Positions 7,012-18,090 of a stretch of DNA of 23,732 nucleotides are shown here, in pieces (the first letter of the stretch is position 1; each line of letters begins with the position of its first letter). Source of the stretch: an uncultured Christensenella sp. (GTDB lineage Bacteria; Bacillota; Clostridia; Christensenellales; UBA1242); NCBI GenBank assembly GCA_949293925.1, contig CASFFI010000056.1, positions 1 through 23,732 of the forward strand, given 5' to 3'. A program made the translations under genes and the position numbers. The notes beneath the pieces are model-generated. The model had not been told where the DNA came from, did not search any database, and saw only the letters and a list, made by a program, of their open reading frames with translations.

Positions 7012-10000
7012 ATGTTTGGTAATAATAATATAAGAGCAACAAAAAGAGCTTCTAGTATTGAAAAAAAGACTAAGGTGCCTTTAATAAAAATGATTCTAAA
7101 AGTTTTGGGTATTTCAGCTTTAGTTGTTGCAGTAGTAGGTGGCGGAGTAACTCTTGCATTTTACTTAATAGGTAAAAAACAAATAGAAGCAACCTCTATT
7201 TCATTTAAAAATCTACTAGGCGAAAGCATTGAATACATAGATTGGACTTATGATGTTTCAGATGAATCCACTAATACGCTGTCGTTTATGCTTGCAGGTG
7301 AGCCTAGTGATAGCAACAAAGAAAATATTAAAATTATGTTTGCAACGGTAGATGGCAGTGCAGTAGGAACTGATTTCGTTGATGAAACTTGTTATAACGA
7401 GCTGACTTCAAATAAGTATAGATTGGGCGATGTGATTAATCTTAAGTTAAAAGAAAATGTTACTAATTTTGATGGGTTAATTAAAATTCGTGCTTATATC
7501 CCTAACAAAATTATGTCAAATCCTTTATCTATATATGTTGATAGGTCAATTACTGATATTGCAGTTAGTAGTAGTAGCAACATGGTTTCTCAAGGTCAAT
7601 TTATAGGCCCAGGTTTAAGTTCTGTTGAAATTGATAACAACACTGTAATTCCTAGTCAAACTATTACTACTAGTGATGTAAATTTTCAAGTAGATATACA
7701 ACTGCCTGACAATTATTCCCTTTATGGTTACAATAAAGAATTATCTGATTTGGGTGAGTTGTACGAAAAAGAAATAATGTATTTTTATACTTCAAAAAGC
7801 AATTCAAATATTTCATATACGCAACTAATAAATAATGATGATTATATGAATAGTTTAAATGTGCCTTTTGCATTTGATATAAATGGAAATTTAAAAATTA
7901 ATTCATCTGATGAAGGTACAAATACTTATTATTTAACAATTCTTGCTTTTAAAGATATTAAAAGCGCTAATTATATAAAATCTCAAACAATTTATTCACA
8001 AGACAATATCTATAATGCAAAAATGTTAGATATTAAAGAAATGTTCACTAATATGGATAACTTTTTAGATTATGTAGTATGTCGTGAAGTTGCTATTACA
8101 GTTACTAGAGAATACATAAACTCAATAGATATTGGTGCTAATGGATTAAATTTAAATTTATTTAATGATAATAATATCTATTTGGACTATAATAGTGAAA
8201 ACATAAGTTCATCTCTATCACTTACTCAAGACGGCGGTAAAAAATATACAGGTGGTGCTGTTCAAGTTTTGAATCAATTTACAGGTAATATTATTGCTGA
8301 AAGTCCATCTAGTGGAGATATTGTAGCAATTTCAGGAATAAATATTTCAGATTTGTATATTGGAAATCAAAAAGTTGAAAGTATAAACCCTAATACAACA
8401 TTTAATTTAAAGTGTTTAGATGAAAGTTCAAATTCCGTAAAATCTATTAAATATCAAATAGATAATATGTTTACAGATTTTGTGATTTTTAGACTTCCAG
8501 AAAATATTGGAAAAGCATTAAATTCAACTGGTGAAAAATTTATTGTAGTCAATGCAGAAGATAATGGAAGTTATTTCTTGTATTATGGCACTTATGAAAG
8601 ATTTTCTATTGACCCAGCTAGTAAAACGCACGACATTATTTACAATGATGAAAATGCAATTACAGTTATAACAGTAGGCGGAAAAGTAGTTCGTGGTGAA
8701 TATTTTAATTTTACCTTAAATGGAACTTTAAACACAGTTTCTAGTCAAGTTATCATAAATAAGTATTCACAAGCATTAGGTGGAAATGAAAATATAATAC
8801 TTAATTATAACGCTACAAATGGCTTTTACGAAGATAATACAAAAACTTATTCAATATACTTTGAAAGCCCAGTTTCATCTAACCTTAATGCTGGCACTTA
8901 TTACGGCAAGGCGTCTTATGGAAACAGTAGCAGTTTAAATTGCATATTTAAAATGCAAGTAAATGGCTCAAGTCTTAACAATACTTCTGGTGTATTTTAT
9001 AATGCAGAATCAGATGAGTTGGTAGATTTTTCTAATATTGATGATGACAAAATAAATTTGCTAGCTACACAAAAAACATCCGATGTAGATTATTTCAGTG
9101 GAACAATTTTATTTGTACTAGATTCAAATAATCTTGGAAATTTAAATGATTACTTTAGTTTAGGTGAAACAAATTCAGAATATTTCAATTTAAAATCTAT
9201 TAGTAGTTTGACTAATGACGGATTGGTATTAAAACTATTTGTTATAAATGCTAATGGAAGTGTTATAAGCGATAGTGTAAGTGTTACACTTTCTGCAGTT
9301 AATGGAAAACCATCGTTTACTAATACTGACTTGAATTTTACAATTAGTGCAAATGATTTACAAAAAGAGCAGGATACTATCGCTTTTAAACAAAATGCTA
9401 ATAACTATGCAGTAAATGTTGATGAAAGCATAGCACAAGTGCAATCAAATAATTCATATAAATCAATTGTTTTGCTAGTTCAAGAAAATCAATTGGGATT
9501 ATATGGTGTAGAAAGGGCAAAAATATATGATAATTTTGTAAGCATTCAAATTAATTCTATAACATATTATCTAGTGGGTATTTATGATAAAAATAGTGGG
9601 TTTTCTAATGTAATTCTTCCTAATTTTGACGGAGCAACAGAAATTACATTATATTCAATTACATTAAAAACAATGCCTGAAACAGATTTGTCTTTATTCG
9701 TTAGTGAGTTGATTGAAAACTCACAAAATGGTGTAATATTAGAATCTAATTTTGGTCAAATTTCAACTGATGTGTTGACAATTAATGTTAGTTTTACAGA
9801 TTTAGTTATAAATGGTGGAGTTGACTCTAGTGTAGAAAATTTTGCAATTTATAGGTATGTATCATCTTCTGCTTCATTACCTGAAGGGATTTCTACTGAA
9901 CTTACTGAATTCGTAGTAATAGATAATAATACTTTATCAAAAATATCTGGTTATTCATTTAACAATTCTAGTGAGATGTATGTTGAGAATTCTGGTGCAT

Positions 10001-13000
10001 TTGACAAATATTCTATTGTATCAAATAATTGGGCATTTAAAGAAGGAACAACTATATCTGTATCATTTACTATTAACGAATTAGAACCTTTAATGAATTT
10101 AATTAATTCTTATAATCCAAAAGTCTTGCCTGTTGTTATGCAACTTGTAGATAATGAATATGTTGAAAACTTGAATGCAAGTGAGTATATAAGTGTGTAT
10201 GAATCAAGTTTTGACGCCGAATCAAATAGTTTGAAATATAGTTTCATATTAAATAAAGATTTAGTGAATGGATTTATAACATTTAAACTTTCATATAATT
10301 TAAATGAATGGAGTGAGGGAAATTTACCTATAATTTATTCTTGTGATGCTGATATATATTCGATTGAACCTGTTTGTGATGAAATTCAAATTGTTGCAAA
10401 ATTAAACGGAATAGATTTTGAATTCGACATTTTAGGGGAAAATTTAGGTACTGATGTAACACTTGATAACTTATTACAAGTTATAAAAGATAACTCAAAA
10501 GTTTACTCTAAAGACAAAATATTTGAAGTTATTAAAGATATTGATGTTACTAGTTTAAATAGTTCAATCATCAATTTCAAAGAAGATGGCACAGTTGATA
10601 GTACTAGCCTTTCAACTGGTGAAGCAATTTTAAGACTTAGTTGCGAAAGTGCAATAAGTACAATCAAAATTTCAGTTGTAATTGAAGATGCGAGTTTAAC
10701 TAAAACGAATAAGTCAACAGATATTAAACGCGGGAATTATAATTTAACTGATTGGTTTGATTATTTTGTTGCAGGTGTAAATCTTGATAACAATATAAAG
10801 TTTGAAATTGTGAGCGTAAATTATCAATACATTTTAGACAATTTGTATATAGATGGAAATAATTTATATATTGATAACACAGCATTTGATTTTAATAATT
10901 TGTTAATTACAATTAGAGCAAGCGTGAATTTTGTAAGCAGTGGAAGTAAGGCAATAGAAATTACATTAAATTCATCTAATGGAATAAATATTTCAAGGAA
11001 TATTTCAGTTAATTTGGATACACTTTATGCTAACACTACAATAAGATTTGCAGGCGTTAATGCTATTGATACTTATCAGAAAATAACTTTAGATGGAGTA
11101 GAAGTATCCGACTTGGCATTTACTTATGAATATGCAGATATTCCTGCTGGTAGCGAAGTCTTTAAAGCAATTAATGGGTATTTTGATATTGTTTTACCTA
11201 AATATGTAACTGGGTTTGACACTATCAATATAATATTCTATTACGGCGACCCTGATTCTATTATTAGAAATTTTGAAATGCAATTTAAAAACAATTTAAT
11301 GTTGAGTTCTAATAATAGTGAAAATAATAGAATTAGTTTAGTAAGTGGTGAAAGTTTATCTTCAAATGAATTAAAAGATATTATAATAGTTAAATCTATA
11401 AATGCTACTAATGCCGTTACAACTTATTCACAAGCAGAAATAGTCGATTCTAACTTGTATTCATTAAACTTAGTAGATAATTCAAGTAGTTATTACACAG
11501 TTTTAGACAACAATTTAACAGTTAATTATATTGAGAGTTTATCAAATGTTTTAGATGATATAGTTTTAACGATTAGTTATCAAGGGATTGAAGAAAATAT
11601 CACAATTTATTTAACTCTATCAAATGGATTGAATTTGGTATCTAGTACTGATGATGTAAATAATACACTTGCTTTTGAAGGCAAACAATCAAGTGAAACT
11701 ACTGATTTTGTTACAGTAAATTTAATGGCTAATAAAACATATCTTTTAGAAAATGTTCAAGAATTAAATTTGGCTAATTTTAATCATTTATTTGAAATTG
11801 TTAAAGTCTTGACCTTTACAGGTAGTTGGGGACAAGTAACTGCTGATATTGAAGCGAGAATTATTGATAACACAAATTTTGTAATAACTAAAATTTCAAA
11901 TATTTCATCATCAGGTTCTATCTTAGATGAAAGCAATGCAAGTGTTGTGTCTTTAAAATATCTAATAGGTAAGGTATTTACATTTAATCAAAATATAAGT
12001 ACAAGTTTTGGTGGCGAATATTATACTTATAGTGAATCTTCAGGAAATAGATTTGTAAATGTTTCAAGAGTGAATGATAAAATCACAAATATTCAAATTT
12101 TAGTTGAACCAAAATCATCGTTTACTCTTATTACAGAAAATGACTTATGTAAGTCTAATGCAATTACCACGAACTTCTATTCTATAAGGTATATAGGAAA
12201 TTTAACTGATAGTGTTATTATTGATAATGATGAAATGCAAATTAAAGTAGGTTACAATTATCAAAATCAAGAAGTTTCAATTTTATCAAAAATCAAATTT
12301 AATATTTCACCGTTATCTTTATTGATTAAATCTACTAGTGGAGATAATAAAGAACTAGAATTATATGCTGAAAATACCTATAACATTATGACTTTGTTTA
12401 AAAGTGATGACTTTTCTGCATTCACGAGTATTGAATTTGTTAAACTTACTGGTATAGATGATTATTCGTTTGAAAATAGAACCTATACTGTTGCAAATGG
12501 TGGACCTATTAATTTAAGATTTGGAAGCATTGTGGGTGATAGTGCAAACTTGACAGTTACAATCAAATTTAATTATGTGGGCGGCGGATTTACTCAAAAA
12601 GATTATTCGTTTACAATTTATAACAAATATTCAATGTCAATTCAGTATCCAGCAAATGATTTAAATGATGATGTTTTAGAAAATCTTGGATTTACAAATT
12701 ATGAAATAGTAAGGGACAATCAAGTTATTAATTTATATCAAGATAAAGAATTTTCAAATCTTCAACGATTGAATGTATTTGCTCGTTCATCAGTTTTGCA
12801 AGGAGATTTTGTAAGTGTAGTTGAACTTTCTAAAATCATTTCTAGTATTGAATTTTATCAAAGTACAATTGATGCAATTACAACAGCAAGTGATAAATCA
12901 ATATTCTTTGATACTGATGTAGAAACAGGCAGTATTACATTGTTAGATGCTTTAATAGGAAATGAAGGGTATATAACCTTTAAAATAAGTACTATAACTA

Positions 13001-16000
13001 ATGCTTATTGCTATTATACAATTAGAATAGATAGCAGTAAATCGAGTTCACCATTATCTACATCTTTAACTTTCAAATCAGATGGCGAAACTAACGTTGA
13101 AAATATGTTAAAATCATTACTTTTGGGTGGAAGTATTAGAATATTCAATGAAAATAACCAAATTATTGACACATTAGATGAAACTAGTGACTTTGCGTCA
13201 AAATTAAGTGCTTATTCTTTAAGTGATTCTAGTATATTGGGCTTTGAAAAATTTGATAATGTTATTTCAACTAATATTCCTAAAATGAATAATGCAGATG
13301 AAACCTTATCATTATATTTAGTTTACAAATATGCACAAAATCAAGTATATATTGGTGTTATAAATGTAAATTTGCAACCAAATGTAATAATTAACAAAGT
13401 TGATTCAAGTTTACAAAAAATTGATGATTTGAATTATACACTGACAAAAACTTATGATTATGACAATAATAATGCTATTAATTTAGCACAATTATTTGAA
13501 GTAAAAGACGCTAAAATTGATACAGATGTTTATTCTTTAGATAGCGTTACTATATTAAATTCAATAAATAATTATTATATAGAAATAGACAATAATATTT
13601 TAACATATTATGATGTTCCAGAAAATGAGATAATAAATCTGTTATTAACCTATAAATTAGATGATAATTTAGTTGAAGTAAAATTAGATTTAACTATACA
13701 AAAACAAAATCATATCAAAAATATTACCACAACTATTGACCCGACAACAATTGATTTTGATGCTAGTGATTATTCAATTTATTTAACCGATTTATTTGAA
13801 AATTATAGTTCATTAAAGGTAAATAATATTGAAAATTTAACAAGCGATGAAAACCTATTAGTTTTCGATAATAATAAAATAGAATTTACTTCTGTAAATA
13901 CAACTACAACTTATAGAATTGTTGTTACGCTTTATAGCGGTCTAACTGCTGAAAAAGAAATAGGAAATTATTCAGCAATAGTAGTCGTTAAACCAAATAT
14001 TAAATATTCATTCAATGCTGAAAATGTTTTGGCAGTTGCAAACACTAATTTAACTGATTATGGAAGTGCTATTAAAGTTGTTAAAAATCCAATTTTTGAA
14101 AGTGTTTTACAGGGTTATGTATTCAGTGATGATTACGCTAATATAGAATTCTATTTAGAAAGTAATTCAAATAATGCATATTTAGGCCCAGAAGTAGAAG
14201 AAATTTCAGATGGAGTAAAACATTACACTAATAACTCAACATATTTAAAAAGTGCAAATAATTTGATTATTTCAAGTGGAAATTATAATTATAAATTTAC
14301 TTATGTTAACGGAAATTATCAATATTTAGGTTATATGTTTGTATCAAATAATAATATACTGCTAGCAGTAAATGTTGATGCGACTAATTCAACAAAATTA
14401 ATATTGAATGTTGATAATAGCGAATTTTCAGATGCTGTGAATTTTGTTAAAACAAGCGAAAATGTGGATATTTTAGAGCTTGAAAATCAAATAATTTTAG
14501 ATTTTGAAACTGCTAATGAAATTTTGATAAAATTTAATCATCTAGCAGGAAATGAATTTGATTATTATAATTTTAAATTTAATGTTACAGTCAATTTTGA
14601 TGATATTACAAACTTTTCTGATTCTTCTTTAAATGTTACTTTAAGAGTACCTACAACTTATGAAATTAGCCCTATTTATGTAGTATCTTCTGCTACAAAC
14701 GAAGCGGTGCAAGTCGGAAGTAGTATTCCTATTTCTAGTTTTATGGGAATGATTTCAACAGGCTCAGAAAAATTTAATGAATACAGATTTAAAGCAGTGT
14801 CAACTGTAGATGAATTACAACAAATTGATTTATATAAAACCATCGCTGATAATTTAACATTATATTACCCTGCAGAAACTATATTAGATACAGCAATTGA
14901 AATTAAAGATAATAACATATATTTTAACGCTGTAGGAAACAAGTCTATTCAAATAAAAGATAAATTTACGCTTGAAGTATTATGTGAATATAATTTCAAT
15001 ATTTTAAGCAGAGAAGATTACGCCTCATACAATACAATTAACTATGCAGATGAACTTAATATATATTTTGTTAATGCTAATGATACAACATCTACAACTA
15101 CAAAAGTGTTAACTTCTAGTGAATTTAGTCAAAAATCCTTTAAGTTGAAATTAGGTTCTGTAAACTTTTCTTCTTCATATCTTGGGGTTTTATCCGATGT
15201 AGGACAGGCAAGTTTGTCATTTGTAGATAACAATAACAGAGAGTATAGTTATGAACAGTTAGAAAGTTTAAATTATTCAGTCGTGTCTAATACAGGCAAT
15301 TTCTATTTAACTATAAGTTGGGATAATAATGAAATTACTTCTAATACCGTTATTAATTTGAGTTTCTTTAATTCGTCTAACAGAATGTCTTCTGCTCTTA
15401 GAATTTACATTGCAGATGAATCAAATGTTTTGAATGTTACAGGTGGAAATTATCAAAATTTAACTACTGGAAATTTAACAATGTTCGCAGGAAGTTACGA
15501 TTATGCAAAATTTGTAATCAAGCCAACTGATTTATCAAATTCATCTGGTATAATCAAGTTTAGTATTGGCGGAATTGATTATTCAAGTTTTGAAGCACTT
15601 CAAAATGCAGGCTATACACTTTTAATGTCTAGTGAAAGGTTAGGAAATTCTTATTTCGATGTAATAGAATCAAACGGAAATTTCGTAGGAGAATATATAA
15701 CATTTAATTCAGGAAGAATATACTCGCCTAATAAAGTATCTAATGATTTAATCATTACTTTACATTTTATCTTGGCAAAATCAAATACTGATGACAATTT
15801 AACTATAAATTACAATCTGTTGGAATTTGATTTCAGTGTAAGACTTACTAAAGATAGTGAACTAGTTTGGAGTGGCAGTTCTTCTGATACGCAATCACTA
15901 TATCTTGCAGACATTACTGCGCAAGATAACATTTATAATGTAAATCTTGTTGAAGAAAATGAATTTGTACCTACACTAAAGATAAAGAACTTATCTACAC

Positions 16001-17769
16001 TTGAAGAAAATAATATTGATACAACTAGTTCTAGTCTTTATATCTCATCTATTTCAGATGCTAATAATAATCCATTAGCGGGAATAACTGTATCTAACTT
16101 TACATTAAAAATTAGTGATATTAGTATGTCAGTAAATACTTTGGGATATGTTAATATTTATATAACTATAAAAGATTTAGATGATAGTAGTTTTGAACAA
16201 GTTATGATTTTAAGAGCATATTCATCTATAAATATAGCAACTTATACTTATGGCAATGATAACGTGGTTAAAACTGATGAATCAGGCTTGGCTTATGCTA
16301 GTTCGGATATTGTAAATTTTATAACTCCTAATACTGTTGCAAATATGGGCGGAGTAGCAATCTATCAAAAAACCAGCAATGGCAATGTTGCAATGAATTT
16401 GGTAAATACAAATTCGACTGATAGTAGCGATGATGACTATTTTAATATCGGAGTAACTTATAGTTATGCTTTAATTACAAATGTTGGGGATATCGCTAAT
16501 TATTCTTCAGATTGTATTTTGTTTAATGAGAATGATAAATTTAATTCAGTCGTTAATGGTACAAGCATTCTAAACAACAATTCAATTACTGTAGAAAAAG
16601 ATGATAACAATAAATATTTACTAAAAATAAGTCTTCCTATTGTGCCTGTTGACAAGGATTATATCGTAGTTTACAAGATTACAATAGTAAAAAATGGTGT
16701 TGAAAATGTGTGTTATGCGTATTATTTAGTTGGAAACACTATAAATATTAATTTGAATACTGATTTGATAGGAGATGAAGAAGTTGTAAGGACTAACATT
16801 TCTGACAACTTGGAAAGTGATTATATTACACTTTCTTCAAATCTTGTGAACAATGAACAGAAAGCTTTTGTAGAATATGGCGATTTTGATGCAATATTTT
16901 CAAAAATGCAAGCAAGGATTAATGTAATATCTGGTTTTGAAAATGAAAGCGTAAAATATATTTTATTTGACATTGAAAAAGACACAGGGGTGTATAAATT
17001 GGTGCTAAATAATGCTGTGTATAAAGATATAAATAATAATATATTAGCGACTGTAGATAGTTTCAAAATAGATAACGAATTGAAATTTAACCTAGAATTT
17101 GTGTCAAAAGAAAATGACAATCAAATAATTTACAAGTTTGATAATCTTACTTTAAAACCAGAGAGTGAAAATTCACTAATATTGAACAATTATTCTATGA
17201 AACTATCTGATTTGGGATTTAGTTCTTCACAGTTAAAAGATTATACAGGCGAATCTACAATAGGTGTTGTAAATAGTGTAAATAATGATGAATTGTTACG
17301 ACTTATCAATGACTCTAACGGGGTAAATGTTGAGTATGAAGTTGTTGTAGAAGATTTAACAATATTCGCAACTGATAATAAAGCCTCACTTTATAAAGTA
17401 AAATATACAAAAGATAGTGCTTTCAATCATTATAATATAACTTCGACTTATTATGTGATTTCAAGTATAATTAATGCTTTCGTAAAACTTGATAATAATT
17501 TAATAGTTGATACTTTAAACGGTTACAATATAACTTATAATAGAGTAGTTATCATGAATCAAGAAAGTACAAAGAGCGTTAATTTGAATTATTATTTAAA
17601 AGCATATTCATTTGATAGTAATTTAGGATTTAATGAACTTACAATGATTTCAAATTATGGAAACAATGTAGTAAGTTATAATCAAGCGACTACTGAAAAT
17701 GCAACAATAAATTTTGCAAATTCTAGTTTAGAAACTATTAATTGTAAAATAAACTTTATATTGTACTAA
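7012..17769 (+). CDS. Giant membrane-anchored surface protein, 3585 residues
   Basis: One uninterrupted frame encodes a protein of roughly 390 kDa. Residues 1-27 are basic (eight Lys/Arg), residues about 28-54 form one hydrophobic helix ending LAFYLIG, and no signal-peptidase site is evident. The N-terminus is therefore probably cytoplasmic and the remaining ~3530 residues outside. These are rich in Asn, Ser, Asp, Thr, Ile and Tyr, have about a dozen scattered Cys, and read as successive beta-strands. A strand pair of the type [L/I]T[I/V]xYxY...hxhxhxN recurs irregularly, for example near residues 1087, 1298, 1518, 1745, 1849, 2104, 2210, 2504, 2916, 3219 and 3461. This suggests many diverged beta-sandwich (Ig-like) domains. 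There is no LPXTG motif, choline-binding repeat, S-layer domain or catalytic motif that I recognise, and the C-terminus ends plainly (NCKINFILY). Start: AAAGGGG precedes the ATG. Inference: very long adhesin or envelope fibre; family not recognised. Confidence 0.9.
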   Translation: MFGNNNIRATKRASSIEKKTKVPLIKMILKVLGISALVVAVVGGGVTLAFYLIGKKQIEATSISFKNLLGESIEYIDWTYDVSDESTNTLSFMLAGEPSDSNKENIKIMFATVDGSAVGTDFVDETCYNELTSNKYRLGDVINLKLKENVTNFDGLIKIRAYIPNKIMSNPLSIYVDRSITDIAVSSSSNMVSQGQFIGPGLSSVEIDNNTVIPSQTITTSDVNFQVDIQLPDNYSLYGYNKELSDLGELYEKEIMYFYTSKSNSNISYTQLINNDDYMNSLNVPFAFDINGNLKINSSDEGTNTYYLTILAFKDIKSANYIKSQTIYSQDNIYNAKMLDIKEMFTNMDNFLDYVVCREVAITVTREYINSIDIGANGLNLNLFNDNNIYLDYNSENISSSLSLTQDGGKKYTGGAVQVLNQFTGNIIAESPSSGDIVAISGINISDLYIGNQKVESINPNTTFNLKCLDESSNSVKSIKYQIDNMFTDFVIFRLPENIGKALNSTGEKFIVVNAEDNGSYFLYYGTYERFSIDPASKTHDIIYNDENAITVITVGGKVVRGEYFNFTLNGTLNTVSSQVIINKYSQALGGNENIILNYNATNGFYEDNTKTYSIYFESPVSSNLNAGTYYGKASYGNSSSLNCIFKMQVNGSSLNNTSGVFYNAESDELVDFSNIDDDKINLLATQKTSDVDYFSGTILFVLDSNNLGNLNDYFSLGETNSEYFNLKSISSLTNDGLVLKLFVINANGSVISDSVSVTLSAVNGKPSFTNTDLNFTISANDLQKEQDTIAFKQNANNYAVNVDESIAQVQSNNSYKSIVLLVQENQLGLYGVERAKIYDNFVSIQINSITYYLVGIYDKNSGFSNVILPNFDGATEITLYSITLKTMPETDLSLFVSELIENSQNGVILESNFGQISTDVLTINVSFTDLVINGGVDSSVENFAIYRYVSSSASLPEGISTELTEFVVIDNNTLSKISGYSFNNSSEMYVENSGAFDKYSIVSNNWAFKEGTTISVSFTINELEPLMNLINSYNPKVLPVVMQLVDNEYVENLNASEYISVYESSFDAESNSLKYSFILNKDLVNGFITFKLSYNLNEWSEGNLPIIYSCDADIYSIEPVCDEIQIVAKLNGIDFEFDILGENLGTDVTLDNLLQVIKDNSKVYSKDKIFEVIKDIDVTSLNSSIINFKEDGTVDSTSLSTGEAILRLSCESAISTIKISVVIEDASLTKTNKSTDIKRGNYNLTDWFDYFVAGVNLDNNIKFEIVSVNYQYILDNLYIDGNNLYIDNTAFDFNNLLITIRASVNFVSSGSKAIEITLNSSNGINISRNISVNLDTLYANTTIRFAGVNAIDTYQKITLDGVEVSDLAFTYEYADIPAGSEVFKAINGYFDIVLPKYVTGFDTINIIFYYGDPDSIIRNFEMQFKNNLMLSSNNSENNRISLVSGESLSSNELKDIIIVKSINATNAVTTYSQAEIVDSNLYSLNLVDNSSSYYTVLDNNLTVNYIESLSNVLDDIVLTISYQGIEENITIYLTLSNGLNLVSSTDDVNNTLAFEGKQSSETTDFVTVNLMANKTYLLENVQELNLANFNHLFEIVKVLTFTGSWGQVTADIEARIIDNTNFVITKISNISSSGSILDESNASVVSLKYLIGKVFTFNQNISTSFGGEYYTYSESSGNRFVNVSRVNDKITNIQILVEPKSSFTLITENDLCKSNAITTNFYSIRYIGNLTDSVIIDNDEMQIKVGYNYQNQEVSILSKIKFNISPLSLLIKSTSGDNKELELYAENTYNIMTLFKSDDFSAFTSIEFVKLTGIDDYSFENRTYTVANGGPINLRFGSIVGDSANLTVTIKFNYVGGGFTQKDYSFTIYNKYSMSIQYPANDLNDDVLENLGFTNYEIVRDNQVINLYQDKEFSNLQRLNVFARSSVLQGDFVSVVELSKIISSIEFYQSTIDAITTASDKSIFFDTDVETGSITLLDALIGNEGYITFKISTITNAYCYYTIRIDSSKSSSPLSTSLTFKSDGETNVENMLKSLLLGGSIRIFNENNQIIDTLDETSDFASKLSAYSLSDSSILGFEKFDNVISTNIPKMNNADETLSLYLVYKYAQNQVYIGVINVNLQPNVIINKVDSSLQKIDDLNYTLTKTYDYDNNNAINLAQLFEVKDAKIDTDVYSLDSVTILNSINNYYIEIDNNILTYYDVPENEIINLLLTYKLDDNLVEVKLDLTIQKQNHIKNITTTIDPTTIDFDASDYSIYLTDLFENYSSLKVNNIENLTSDENLLVFDNNKIEFTSVNTTTTYRIVVTLYSGLTAEKEIGNYSAIVVVKPNIKYSFNAENVLAVANTNLTDYGSAIKVVKNPIFESVLQGYVFSDDYANIEFYLESNSNNAYLGPEVEEISDGVKHYTNNSTYLKSANNLIISSGNYNYKFTYVNGNYQYLGYMFVSNNNILLAVNVDATNSTKLILNVDNSEFSDAVNFVKTSENVDILELENQIILDFETANEILIKFNHLAGNEFDYYNFKFNVTVNFDDITNFSDSSLNVTLRVPTTYEISPIYVVSSATNEAVQVGSSIPISSFMGMISTGSEKFNEYRFKAVSTVDELQQIDLYKTIADNLTLYYPAETILDTAIEIKDNNIYFNAVGNKSIQIKDKFTLEVLCEYNFNILSREDYASYNTINYADELNIYFVNANDTTSTTTKVLTSSEFSQKSFKLKLGSVNFSSSYLGVLSDVGQASLSFVDNNNREYSYEQLESLNYSVVSNTGNFYLTISWDNNEITSNTVINLSFFNSSNRMSSALRIYIADESNVLNVTGGNYQNLTTGNLTMFAGSYDYAKFVIKPTDLSNSSGIIKFSIGGIDYSSFEALQNAGYTLLMSSERLGNSYFDVIESNGNFVGEYITFNSGRIYSPNKVSNDLIITLHFILAKSNTDDNLTINYNLLEFDFSVRLTKDSELVWSGSSSDTQSLYLADITAQDNIYNVNLVEENEFVPTLKIKNLSTLEENNIDTTSSSLYISSISDANNNPLAGITVSNFTLKISDISMSVNTLGYVNIYITIKDLDDSSFEQVMILRAYSSINIATYTYGNDNVVKTDESGLAYASSDIVNFITPNTVANMGGVAIYQKTSNGNVAMNLVNTNSTDSSDDDYFNIGVTYSYALITNVGDIANYSSDCILFNENDKFNSVVNGTSILNNNSITVEKDDNNKYLLKISLPIVPVDKDYIVVYKITIVKNGVENVCYAYYLVGNTININLNTDLIGDEEVVRTNISDNLESDYITLSSNLVNNEQKAFVEYGDFDAIFSKMQARINVISGFENESVKYILFDIEKDTGVYKLVLNNAVYKDINNNILATVDSFKIDNELKFNLEFVSKENDNQIIYKFDNLTLKPESENSLILNNYSMKLSDLGFSSSQLKDYTGESTIGVVNSVNNDELLRLINDSNGVNVEYEVVVEDLTIFATDNKASLYKVKYTKDSAFNHYNITSTYYVISSIINAFVKLDNNLIVDTLNGYNITYNRVVIMNQESTKSVNLNYYLKAYSFDSNLGFNELTMISNYGNNVVSYNQATTENATINFANSSLETINCKINFILY

Positions 17770-17785
17770 TTAAACTTTATAATGT

Positions 17786-17807
17786 AGTAAATAAACATTT
17801 ATTTACT
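17786..17807. repeat. Inverted repeat between the giant gene and its terminator
   Basis: Arms AGTAAATAAA (17786-17795) and TTTATTTACT (17798-17807) are exact reverse complements around CA. It lies 16 bases after the stop and just before the terminator stem. It may be a 3' RNA hairpin or a binding site; its arms differ from the palindrome at 6966. Confidence 0.5.
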
Positions 17808-17809
17808 TG

Positions 17810-17839
17810 AAAGAAGGACGTCATGTTCTTCTTTTTTTT
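17810..17839 (+). terminator. Terminator of the giant surface gene
   Basis: AAAGAAGGAC (17810-17819) pairs with GTTCTTCTTT (17825-17834), with one G-U pair, across loop GTCAT; eight T follow (17832-17839). From 17840 to 18035 there is A/T-rich sequence with a 14-bp palindrome TAGAAAATTTTCTA (17882-17895) and no gene I can support. Confidence 0.85.
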
Positions 17840-18035
17840 GTGCTTATTGAAAAATTATAAAAATAAAAGGAGATTTTAATATAGAAAATTTTCTACGCTT
17901 TCAATTATATATATTAATTTTTATGATTTTACTAAATTGTTTTAATATGGTTTAAATAATTTAATTTATAAATTATAATTGAAATTTTTTAAAAATATGT
18001 TGCAAAAAATAACACTAAGATTTAAAAAATACAAT

Positions 18036-18064
18036 TTGACTTTTATGTTATTTTGTGATAAAAT
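18036..18064 (+). promoter_or_regulatory. Promoter of the 88-residue protein gene
   Basis: TTGACT (18036-18041), a 17-base spacer and TAAAAT (18059-18064). The predicted start near 18071 leaves the ATG at 18076 almost without a leader, which favours the start at 18097. Confidence 0.7.
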
Positions 18065-18084
18065 AAGTAGAATAAATGTGTATT

Positions 18085-18090
18085 GAGAGG
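18085..18090 (+). promoter_or_regulatory. Ribosome-binding site that sets the start at 18097
   Basis: GAGAGG lies 6 bases before the ATG at 18097. The in-frame ATG at 18076 has no such site, so the longer 95-residue version is unlikely. Confidence 0.75.

Noticed and set aside
16821..17120. Minus-strand open frame of 99 codons inside the giant gene
   Set aside because: It lies wholly within a long intact plus-strand gene, has no initiation signals, and has no recognisable protein features; the frames at 7670-7873 and 5455-5652 fail for the same reasons.
17865..17895. Good Shine-Dalgarno sequence (AAGGAG at 17867) suggesting a small gene in the gap after the giant protein
   Set aside because: No ATG, GTG or TTG follows at usable distance and stops come quickly; at most a remnant or chance match.
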